Positions 22,726 to 33,122 of a stretch of DNA of 64,000 nucleotides are shown here, piece by piece (within the stretch, counting starts at the first letter, position 1; every line of letters begins with the position of its first letter). The DNA is from Tenebrio molitor (lineage: Eukaryota > Arthropoda > Insecta > Coleoptera > Tenebrionidae), in assembly GCF_963966145.1 (NCBI RefSeq), contig NC_091046.1, positions 31,434,001-31,498,000 on the forward strand. The letters run 5' to 3'. Below the pieces are notes generated by a model. That model had not been told where the DNA came from and ran no database searches. It was given only the letters and a program-made list of their open reading frames with translations. A program made the translations under genes and the position numbers.

Positions 22726-25698
22726 ATGGAAGATGAACAAGAAGACGTTAGAAAAATGACTGACTTTATAAACAATCAAAAGGCCACTTACCAAGTAAGC
22801 TTTCACATTTACGAGTAGTGCAGTAGTAGTGAGTAAATAATGTTTTAGAGCAATTTTCAATTAGAATTTCAAGATTTCATCAACTTTAAACACGACATTA
22901 GCGATCAGGTGTGTTAAATGAACTTTTCATTTTTTTTTTTTTATATTAGTTTTGGTTACATTGAAAGGAATTTGATGAAGAACAACTAGATGAAGAAGAT
23001 GAGCTAAATTCACATGATAATGAAGTTAAGAGTTATAATAATGAAGAAGGGCCAATTCCAGTTTCTTCTTTAACCGAAGAAGAACGAAATGTTATAGAAT
23101 CATGTACATGTTCAGATTTGAAAAAATTACTTCTTTTGAATCGTTCAAAGAATATGCAACTTATAAAACTTCATAAAAAAATGCAAAAATTGTTGGCAGA
23201 GTGTGAGGAGACAATGGAAGAAAAAAATGTTATTTTGAAAAATTTGGAAACAAAACAATTTACACAACAAACCTTTGTATGGAAACTAGCTGCTCCTTAT
23301 TTTAAAGATAAAAAGTTCTTCCCATGTCCACTTAATGAAGATGCTATAAAGAAACGCTCCACAAATGAATTAAGTGTATATGATTTAGTACCATCCTCAA
23401 AGTGGACCCCTATAGAATTTGATCGCTTAACTAATGCAATAAAGTGTAATTATAACATTAACAGGCAAAATGATGTTGTACACAAATTAAATAGTTTGAA
23501 AGCCAAAATACAGAGTGAAGATAAAGATAAACTGGAAGAGATAAGTCATTTGAAGCAGCAACTAGATCAGTTGAAGAATGATGAGCAAATACCACCACTG
23601 AATTCAAATGAGTTTATTAATTGGTATAAAGTTGCTGAAACATTTTTAAAAGGTGAATGATAAAAAATATAAATTTTTAAGTATATTAAAACCTTTTTTT
23701 TTCCTAGATAAACATACTGCTCTGGAATGTCAGTCAGTATGGCATATGCTGGTGCATCCACTCATAAACAAATCTGAATGGACTGAAGAAGAAAATATAA
23801 AACTAGAAGCAATAGCAAAATGTCACTTGTATCAAAACTGGGATGAAATAGCTGTTGAATTAAATACTAACAGAACCGGTTTCACTACCTGTTTGCATTA
23901 TTTTAGCAAACTGTGTGACAAATTTAAAAAGAGTAAATTTACCCCAGAAGAAGATGCCTTTCTCTTGGAAGTCGTAGACAGTTACAAAAGGGGAAACTTT
24001 ATTCCATGGAATAGGGTAGTTTGTCATTTTAATAATCGCTCAAGACATCAATTGTACCACAGATACACTTATTTTTTGTCACAAAATCATGTAAAAAGAG
24101 GTAAATTTTCAGAGGCTGAAGATATTTTGCTTATAATATTAGTGAAAAAATTTGGCAGAAATTTTAAAAAATGTTCTGAGTACATGCCTCATCGTTCACA
24201 AGTGCAATTAAAAAGTCGATACACCTCAAATTTACAAAGGCATATTAAGAAAGGTACATTCACTTCAGAAGATGATAAAGTTATATATGAGTATGCTCAG
24301 AAATATGGAGAAAAAAGTTGGAGTGGTTTAACTGACCAATTAAACAGATGTAATGCCCAAATTCGCCAGAGGTACAAATTAATCAAGTCTTTTCTGCTTA
24401 CCAATCCAAATTCCGATGTAGCTGAAATACCAAAAAGAAAACATCGATTTGATAAGGTCAATGAAGATCAGTACAATTTTTTAAATTACATTGCAGACCA
24501 GTACAAAGATGTTGACTACATTCCCACTATTTCTATGATTGAGGAGAGCCTTCAGGTTGAATTGAGAACTCCTAATGCTTTGAAATCCCCACGATATATG
24601 TCTAAAAAGGGTTCTGCTGAAGTCAAATTAAAAAATATAGACACCCTACTCACTGATTTTTTCAGTAGTTCAATGAAAATTGAACAAAACAGAAGTATCA
24701 CAGACGTGAATCTCATGGAAGCTACTGAAAATGTAGAAGAAATATTATCGGTTTTAGGAGTCAATGTAGATATACCAAAAGATTTAGAATGTAACGCGCA
24801 TTTGGATAATATAGATTTGGAGATTCTAGAAAGGATATCAAAGAAAGATTTTTATTCAAAGCCTCCAAGAATAGATAGATTGCTTTCACCAAATATTAAT
24901 ACATTAGTTGGATTAAGAAGTTTAATTATTAAACATAAGGAATACAAAACGCAACAAAAGAATTTACCCAGCACTTCTAAAAGTGATCAGTTGTTGTGGC
25001 CAATGGAACAAAATTTATTAAAATTAGATGAAGTTAACAGGACAGAGATTTTATTTCATAGGAATTTATTTACAAAGCGATTTGACACCTTGTTTAATTG
25101 GAGTGCAATTTTATCATTAGAAAAACCAAATCATTTTGATATTCAAGAAAAATGTAATTCAGTTAATGTACCAACCAGAACGGCCACAAAAACGTATAAT
25201 CGAAGACCAAGTTTCCAAGACACTGAATCTGTCAAAAGAAGGAAAATTGATGTGTCTGCCCTAACTGATTTAAGTCAACACTCTAAAACTGCTCAACTTA
25301 AGCTAGTTGACAAGAGCGTTGTTGAAAAGTTAATGTCGAAAAAAAATAATATTAATATTATCAGAATAGAAACAGTAACAGGTTCAGATGGTATTGTTAG
25401 ACCTATCCTTCAACAAAATCATCAATTTGAATCGCAAACGACTCCGCCTGCATGTCCTGCCGAACCAAGTTCTGTGCATAATCTACGCAGAGATATTGAA
25501 GATGTGGTTGACGATGAAGATTTGGACGACGTACAAAAACTCAATGTTGTACTAAAATCTATGAAATCCGAGGTAATTATTGATTCTCAAAATAGTAATA
25601 ATGAAGAATACGGAGCTATGAAGAACGACGTACAACTACTGAAGGAAATTCTTCATTATGAAAAAATAAAAGTCAAATCTGATCCTAACTGTTTGTAA
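22726..25698 (+). CDS. SNAPC4: snRNA-activating protein complex subunit 4 (SNAP190-like)
   Basis: Four exons: 22726-22794, 22849-22908, 22968-23652, 23708-25698; phases 0, 0, 1; 934 residues. SNAPC4 is the large DNA-binding subunit of SNAPc/PBP, which binds the proximal sequence element of snRNA genes and supports RNA polymerase II and III initiation in the nucleus. After an acidic N-terminus and a coiled segment there is a conserved block (WKLAAPYFKDKKFF), then a half repeat (SKWTPIEFDRL) and four Myb/SANT repeats around residues 290-500, each with spaced Trp/Phe (SEWTEEENIKL, SKFTPEEDAFL, GKFSEAEDILL, GTFTSEDDKVI). The C-terminal region is lower in complexity with Asp/Glu patches. It is shorter than the vertebrate protein. 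AATAAA at 25705 lies only 7 bp after the stop. Confidence 0.93.
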
Positions 25699-26152
25699 CT
25701 TATTAATAAACATTCTTAATATGCACTTTATTTCTTATATTAAAATTACTAAAACAACACCTAAACCCCAGTTCTGCCTGATCACCTACCGTAGAGTAGG
25801 TAGTAAAGACGATCCTTCTTGTATGGGTTTGTTAAAGGCGGACCCAAACCTGTCTTAACTTATTCAACAGACCTGGATCTTAAATGATAATTAAAGAACG
25901 TTACACCTACTGTCCGTCCACCACACTTCGCTGTTACTCAAATAACACTAGCCAACAAATTGAAAAAAAAAAAATTGTGACTGATTTGATAATAGGTGCA
26001 TTAGGATGTACCATCCCTTCTAATTACGAATTTGATAACGAAAATTCTTCATCACGTACAAATTTTGAGTTACAGGCTAATAATTTTGTTGTATTTAGAT
26101 AATCGTAAAACATTTAATTTATTTAAAAAAATATATTAAACCAAAACAATAT

Positions 26153-26773
26153 TCAAAGATGTCCTATTCGATAAAACATAAATTTGCCGTCGATGACTTT
26201 TTTGGCAAAGGATGACATTCTTTTGTAAGGAGTTTTATTTTCTCTTATCAGAAACCAGCAATAGTCCCCCATCGTTGCTGGATCCCATCTTCCCTGGTAC
26301 GGTTTTTCCATCGTCAGTATATCCTGGTGAAATCTCTTTCCTTGCTCGTCACTAACGGCACCAAAATTTTGGGGGAAACAATTTAAGTGAGAATGGAGGA
26401 AGTGAATTTTAAGTGACATCCTACACCCCATTTTACAGTAATATGTAATTAATTCTTTTATTATTTCTTCATAATTTTCGGCTTTTTTGTTGCCTAAAAA
26501 GTCGTGTGTCACGTTTTTAAAAGACCTCAAAGCACTTAACTCAATGTGATTAAACTTTTCTTCAAATAGTGGATCTTTTACAATTTTTCTAATTTGTGGT
26601 CCAACAAATATGCGTTCTTTAAGTTTGGCATTACTCAGTTTTGGAAACATTTGTCTAAGTTATTGAAAAGCAGTACTCTATGTATCCAAAGCCTTGACAA
26701 TTTTTTTTATTAATCCCAGCTTAATTTGCAATGGGGGTAGTGGGTAAACCTTTTTAGGATTCTTCATCATTGA
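26153..26773 (-). pseudogene. Relic of the GERFHxD multi-copy family (C-terminal part)
   Basis: On the minus strand 26773-26651 reads PLPPLQIKLGLIKKIVKALD with two stops (near 26690 and 26660), then an open stretch 26650-26153: FPKLSNAKLKE, IFVGPQIRKI, FLGNKKAENY, MGCRMSLKIHFLHSHL, SDEQGKRFHQDI, MGDYCWFLIRE. The order equals the C-terminal half of the family seen at 8850-9755. The stops show it is not functional as it stands. Confidence 0.65.
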
Positions 26774-27535
26774 TTCAAACATAAAACTGTGGAAAAATAA
26801 CGGAAGTCCGTTTAGCGATCTTTACCATTGCTTAGCCAACCACTATGCAACAGCCTTAAGCGTCTTGTAATATTACTCCAGAAGGTGGAGGATTGTCAAA
26901 ATCTATTTCTTGTTTTATTTTTGTATATGAAAGTGTACGCAAAATATCCACTTACATGAATCCGTTATTATGAGTTAGTGTGTCGGTTTTGATGGTCTGT
27001 CACAAATCAGTCTCGGAAACATCGAAACCCCGTGCTATGATGTGATTTTTTGCGGCTGTGCTACCTGAAGGGACACCACTTATTTCATTCAATTCTAGAA
27101 CTCTAAAACACCTCGTACACCAAGTTCCAATGTACAAATGTTCACATTTAAAACATTCACTACATCCTCTGATCTCACACCTGTTCTAAAAATTAACAAT
27201 CATGTTGACGAGGAAGTTTCATCAGCTCGAGTCGTTTCTTACTTTAATTAAATTTAAATTGTGTCTTCAAATTGTGATGCGTGTTCACATTATAGAGATG
27301 GGAATTGGGAATACTCAATTGAAAACTGACGATGAAGAGACTCGTAAATAAATAAGTATAAGATCTTTAGGAAATTTTCGTACGGGAAGCCCCTCGATTT
27401 TCGCTGATGTAACTACAACTCTATACTGGTCCACAAAACGCAAGTTGTGGCTTATACAATGGTGCAGAGTTTTCTGGTAAAGGCTGAACTTATAGACATG
27501 AAAGTTCGACTGAAAAGGTATAGTTACTGATTGTA

Positions 27536-27565
27536 CGGTGCGATCAATTAAAAAATAAATCGAGT
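27536..27565. repeat. Truncated 109-bp MITE (30 bp left end only)
   Basis: CGGTGCGATCAATTAAAAAA and ten more bases match copy 1, then the sequence turns into unrelated repeat (CCCGACGGTCAAAA, which recurs at 28366). Confidence 0.7.
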
Positions 27566-27597
27566 CCCGACGGTCAAAAAAATTTCCAATTTAGGTA

Positions 27598-28252
27598 CAG
27601 TCACGGCCACGGAATTGCGTCAGTCGTCATTCAACTGACATTAGCTGTAGAACAGGTTTTATATACAGTGTGGAATAAAATGATTTACATCTAGTTACCT
27701 TTGCATTACCCTTGTAAAACTACGAAATGCCGCTCTACAAAAAAAAGAAAGCCTAACCTCAAAATATTTCAAAATTCCAAATGTGATTTATTGCGAAGGG
27801 ATGATATGAATCCAAAGTAGAGATTGAAATTAAAAAGGAGCTAACAAAAGCAAGTCACAGCTAGTATTGAAAATGGCCACCAACGTTTGTTAATTCAATT
27901 TAGTAAATTGTAACAATTGTCAATTCGATTGATGACATTTATTGCCAGAACTAATAGTTCGGCACTTCAAAAAAAAAAAGTAGAGCGGTACAGGAAAATT
28001 TACATGTACAAAAATTCCAAAGGTAACTATTTAGATGTAAATCATTTTATTCCACACTGTATTTCTAACCCCACATCATCCCCACATTGGAATTTTTTGA
28101 CATAGATTTCGATTTGTCAATCATTTTTATTTTGCGTGACAGAATTTCTGTCGCAAAATTTTTTGTCAGTCATACTGACAATAAAGCTTAGGCTACACAA
28201 TTTTTTTCGTATTGACAGTAAAATAACTGACGAAATTCCGTGGCCGTAACTG
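27598..28252. mobile_element. TA-flanked element (CAGTCACGGCCACGGAATT), with nested MITE 27666-28059
   Basis: Left CAGTCACGGCCACGGAATTG, right inverse, TA on both sides. A 394-bp MITE with CAGTGTGGAATAAAATGATT ends (TA at 27664-27665 and 28060-28061) is nested near its left end. The second family copy is 53315-54866. Confidence 0.78.
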
Positions 28253-28647
28253 TACATACATAAGGAATTTTCTGAAAAAAACTGATTAGTTATTATAAGT
28301 TATGATGTCATCAGGAGTTTCTTAAATGACAACGTGCATTTTTACTAGATCTTTTAATTGTCTACCCGACGGTCAAAACAATTTTCCACATAAGGAATTT
28401 TCTGAAAAAACTTAATTGTTATTAGTAAATAAAGAGAACTTTAATTGTGAAAGGCAACTATAATATACAAATGTTCAAAATGTTGTCCTTGAACATCCTA
28501 AACAAGAAACCACAATTAACTGAGACCACACACATTTTACTGAGATCTTTAAGTATCTGATTTGTGGTGTTCCACTGAAGGATCAAATCATTTTACGTCA
28601 TCTACATAAAACCTATAATTTTGATCACCTCAATATTTAAATATATA

Positions 28648-29508
28648 CAGTGCATACATTGCATGGTAAAATTTGTACCCCCTGTTAACTTTTGTTCTGA
28701 TCAAAATATTCAAACCATTTTTGGAACAAAGTTGGAAGATTTTTTAAACTATCGGATAGATTACAATTCAATATCCTAAACTGTCGAAAAAGTTGTGAAA
28801 AAATATTTCTATGTCAGCTCAACAAGCACCTGACACCTGACTATCTCCACTTTCGACTTTTGTCACTTTCATTTAAAAAATAAATAGCGAGATCTCCTCG
28901 AGGCTATGATTAAAATAAATAATAAATAAAAATATACTTAAAACCTAATTTTTGTTCCCATATCGCCTACTACGTGTTTTGTCAAATTGTTTACGTTCAT
29001 TAATTTCAACTTTGAAGAGTAAAATTAGTAAAATAAAACTGCTTGTCGTTCGTTGTTCAAACAGTATGCATTACATAGTCTTATTAATGATTTATTAAAA
29101 AAAAATAAAAATTCGCACCAAATCTGCAGTGGATCATAAGTTAACAGAGGGTATAATTTTTACCATGCAATTCCCAACAGCAACAGTTAAAAAAACGCAT
29201 AAGAGGTCAACCAGAAACTGGGGAGGAATTAAGGGCAAGAATAACACGCGAAGAAACTTTCAAGATCGCTTGGGACATTGTCTAGCAGTCGAAGGAAACA
29301 CTTTGAACATTTCTTTTAATAATTTCTGTTAATTTGTTGAGTTATTTGTGCGTTAACGTTTTATTTTTTTTAATAAATAAATGTTTACATGTTCTGCCTT
29401 CCAAAAGCTAATTAATTTAATCATAGCCTCCAGGAGATCTCGCTATTTTTTAAATGAAAGTGACAAAAGTCAAAACTGGAGATGGTCAGGTGCTGGTTGA
29501 GCCCAAAG
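28648..29508. mobile_element. Composite of two nested TIR repeats, related to 50970-51994
   Basis: 28648-28810 and about 29140-29200 are degenerate ends of the CAGTGCATTTTTTTTAACTG family. Inverted arms containing GCGAGATCTCC near 28890 and 29430 belong to a second element whose outer edge is GGTGCTGGTTGAGCC. No gene. Confidence 0.5.
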
Positions 29509-29819
29509 CCAGTCGATTAATAAAGTAGCGACACGATTTGACGTTTACATAAAAGGCAACCGCTACGATTTTTTCGCTACAAGAGGCGCTGATATCGCTA
29601 TTTTGACTGGCTTTGGCATGGATTTATTAGTAATGAATTACTAATTATTACTAATAAATTACTAATTATTACTGATAAATCCATGGACTTTGGTGAACAA
29701 ATGTTCACCAAAGCCAGTCAAAATAGCGATATCAGCGCCTCTTGTAGCGAAAAAATCGTTACGGTTGCCTTTTATATAAACGTCAAATCGTGTCGGTACT
29801 TTATTAATCGACTGGCTTT
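29509..29819. mobile_element. Near-perfect palindromic MITE, about 310 bp, TTGAGC duplication
   Basis: Arms of about 150 bp: CCAAAGCCAGTCGATTAATA at the left and inverse at the right, with an ATTACTAATAA-type loop. TTGAGC precedes the left end and follows the right end, and the uninterrupted target GGTTGAGCCGAC is seen at 51750-51761. Confidence 0.75.
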
Positions 29820-29945
29820 GGTTGAGCATGGCCTACTAAATCTGAACTGCGCTGCGCTTATTACGGCCGTAACAAACTAGCTGAATGATTGATTCGGCTA
29901 ACCTCAAAAAATCTACCCTTAACTAGCGCCATCTCTTTAAAGATA

Positions 29946-30161
29946 CGGGGTGATCAATAAGGACTGTTTAAGTTGGTAACACTGAATCGTATTTTAAATC
30001 GTATAACAGGAGTAACTTCCGGTTGTTGGTGGCTTGTCGGTGTTAATGCTATACCTATTTCAGATATTTGTCAAATAAACCAACAAAACATATCCAGTTA
30101 CAGTGTTATAAATAAAAATTTTCTTAATTGCCAACTTAAACAGTCCTTCTTGATCACCCGG
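29946..30161. mobile_element. GTGATCAAGAAGGACTG MITE, copy 2
   Basis: CGGGGTGATCAATAAGGACT at the left, inverse ending CACCCGG at the right, TA on both sides. Confidence 0.85.
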
Positions 30162-30235
30162 TATTAAACTACAAATCAACTAAATTGCCACAATAATTTA
30201 AATTTCCTTGAATTTCATCAAGGTTGAAATACTAA

Positions 30236-30653
30236 CATGGGAAAATAGTGCGTTGCATGTGGAGAAAATAACAACAGTTATTTTCAAATTCCCAGCAACC
30301 TCCAAACCAAATCCAAAATTGATAAAATTATAAAAAAAAACTAAATGAAACATTTCACTGTAATACATGTTTCTTCTTTATTATCTACAGCAACTCCAGG
30401 ACCCTTGTTACGATTAGTTTGGGTTCAAGACCGTGGGGTCTGTAAATTTGTGGGGCTTTTAAAAGACTTGGCTAATATTGCCACACAAGTTTTATCATAT
30501 TTAATTCCAAAAAATCCTTGTCAACCACTGGTTACTACTTTGCATCCACATTTAATACAGAATTCCATATTTACCTGTGATAAACACAAAGATAAAATTT
30601 GTAAAGTTATTATCCAATTAGTAATGAAACCAATTTTAAACATTTGTTTATAA
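30236..30653 (+). pseudogene. THAP-like N-terminus and C-terminal fragment of a possible P-type transposase
   Basis: From ATG 30236 the frame reads MGK-stop-CVACGENNNSYFQIP and stops again at about 30342; a Cys-x2-Cys followed by F-x-I-P recalls a THAP domain. The frame from 30345 gives 102 residues ending in CDKHKDKICKVIIQLV, which I cannot place firmly. Location inside the CATG-ended element is the main support for a P-type origin. Confidence 0.4.
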
Positions 30654-31213
30654 AAAAAAAACAGATTACATAAAAACGAAATCCATTCAGAATAAACTCA
30701 CAAGTAGGAAGGTTCTAAAATTATAAACTTACGAGAAAGGTATTGTCTTCCTGCAGATAGATAGTTTTACTTTTAATTTTTCTACTGCGCTCTATCCATT
30801 TTCAGATTTTGCAATTCCATTTTATATATAAATATTATGTTTCATAATTTGATTATTGTAATTATTAGGTATTCTTACGTTCATGAAACGTATTCGTGAA
30901 AATTTATTTCACGTCAAAATGACAAAATAGAAAGTGTTAACCTAACAAAATAAACACGTTACGTGATTGTGATTGGATAATTTCAATTCAAATTACATTT
31001 TTCTTTTCTATTTCGCTAACAGATGGAGTTGGTTAAGGGTGAATTTTTTGAGATTAGCGGAATCAATTGCTCCATTGAAAATCCGAGCTTTGTTACGGCC
31101 GTAATAAGCGCAGCGCAGTTCAGATTTAGTAGGCCATGGGTTGAGCCGACACGGACGCTATTCTGGCGGCCGCTCGACGTACTATTATTCCGGCGCGCTA
31201 GAAAATATTTTTT

Positions 31214-31763
31214 CTCCCTACCGGTTAGAAATGTAGGCTGTGGATACCTCATTTGAGGTGAGAAAATTCAACTTTCTCGCTAAGGTAAGAAAGTTAATCA
31301 TGAAATGTTTATGGTAAAACTGTACCAAAATACAAATGTCAAAAGTGTCAAAAGTGAAATAAGTTATTGATAAATGAAAGCCAATTCAATGAAGTAAGTT
31401 GGTAGGTCAATCATATAATCTGGAAGATAAACAGATAAGCTAGGTAGGTAGATTACTTTACCCTGTTTATATCAAATTTTCGAACAAACCTCAAATCTTC
31501 AAATGCGATGACAAGTTAATTAAACAAATAACACAGCCTACTATTCAATTCTCAAAATTTTCGTTTTAATCACGAATATAACCATCTTTTTTGACTTTTT
31601 TCAACAAAGTTGTGCCGGTAGGGAAAAAAATTGTATTCAAACCTTGTTAAGAAAGTGTCCTTGCAGACCTTAGGCACTTACAAACCTCGTCTACGACTCG
31701 CTTTATAATCTTTGCCTGCGGTCTGCAAGAAACCACTTTCTTACCTTGGTTTGAAATATACTA
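31214..31763 (+). mobile_element. Type-A terminal-hairpin element, first unit of a head-to-tail dimer
   Basis: 550 bp from CTCCCTACCGG to ATATACTA. No terminal inverted repeats. The last roughly 120 bp form a hairpin (GAAAGTGTCCTTGCAGACC against GGTCTGCAAGAAACCACTTTC) with a CpG-rich loop. Immediately followed, after TTT, by a second unit. Confidence 0.8.
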
Positions 31764-31766
31764 TTT

Positions 31767-32316
31767 CTCCCTACCGGTTAGAAATGTAGGGTGTGGATAC
31801 CTCATTTGAGGTGAGAAAATTCAACTTTCTCGCTAAGGTAAGAAAGTTAATCATGAAATGTTTATGGTAAAACTGTACCAAAATACAAATGTCAAAAGTG
31901 TCAAAAGTGAAATAAGTTATTGATAAATGAAAGCCAATTCAATGAAGTAAGTTGGTAGGTCAATCATATAATCTGGAAAATAAACAGATAAGCTAGGTAG
32001 GTAGATTACTTTACCCTGTTTATATCAAATTTTCGAACAAACCTCAAATCTTCAAATGCGATGACAAGTTAATTAAACTAATAACACAGCCTACTATTCA
32101 ATTCTCAAAATTTTCGTTTTAATCACGAATATAACCATCTTTTTTGACTTTTTTCAACAAAGTTGTGCCGGTAGGGAAAAAAATTGTATTCAAACCTTGT
32201 TAAGAAAGTGTCCTTGCAGACCTTAGGCACTTACAAACCTCGTCTGCGACTCGGTTTATAATCTTTGCCTGCGGTCTGCAAGAAACCACTTTCTTACCTT
32301 GGTTTGAAATATACTA
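31767..32316 (+). mobile_element. Type-A terminal-hairpin element, second unit of the dimer
   Basis: Same 550 bp as the first unit with only a handful of substitutions. The outer flanks of the dimer (AAAATATTTTTT at the left, TTTTCACAAC at the right) join as AAAATATTTTTTCACAAC, the uninterrupted sequence found inverted at 51138-51155. Confidence 0.8.
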
Positions 32317-33122
32317 TTTTCACAACTTTTTCGACAGTTTAGGATATTGAATTGTAATCTATCCGATAGTTTAAAAAATCTTCAAACTTTGTTCAAAAAA
32401 TGGTTTGAATATTTTCATCAGAACAAAAGTTAACAGAGGGTATAAGTTTTACCATGCAATTCCCTATGGCAACAGTTAAAAAAAATGCACTGTATGAAAG
32501 ACCCATGTAAGTTTATAACGGGTGACTATTAAAATTTTCACCTAGGGTTGGCTATGGATCATTCTTTGCTTTCCGTTGCACCTTAGACACTGACAAGTTT
32601 GACATTTCAAAACTATGATTCAATTGTCCTGACTGACATTTGTCGTTCGTTCTTGTGTGTGTCTAAAGTAACAGAAAAAATAAAAACTCGTTCAAAGCCA
32701 ACTCCAAGTGAAAATTTTAATAGCCACCCGTTATTAGTCTTTTTCTGTCTGAAATAAAGCTTTTCAGGTATAGAATTTATTTCATCGTTCTTCGCATATC
32801 ATGAAAAATGTATTAAGATCTAAGATATAGTAACAATTATATGATGCATTAATAAAAATATGTAAAAAAACATGATAGCAAATAATTGTTATATTTTCAC
32901 TCACTAACAAAGACATTACATTTATTTATCAACTCCACACGAGACAAATAATAATAGTAACAAGGGTTGTTGTAGACGTGTGATATATTTCTATCTACAA
33001 TAAGAAAAGTGAATGTATATGAACATAAATTAATTTGTGCAAGTATAAAAATAAAAGTTAAATCAGGTTCTCTTTCACAATATCTAATAAAATAGTACAA
33101 AATTATGACTACAGTTCAGTTC

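Larger units (their letters stand above)
29827..31138. mobile_element. P-superfamily-like element: CATG ends, 7-bp duplication (GGTTGAG)
   Basis: Terminal inverted repeats of about 50 bp start CATGGCCTACTAAATCTG and contain TTATTACGGCCGTAA. GGTTGAG lies immediately outside both ends (29820-29826, 31139-31145). P elements have CATG termini, 7-8 bp duplications and THAP transposases; a broken THAP-like start is present at 30236. A TA MITE (29946-30161) is nested inside. Confidence 0.65.

Noticed and set aside
31016..31256. Opposing frames covering the P-like element end
   Set aside because: Both run through terminal repeat sequence shared with 29822-29900 and have no protein family signature.
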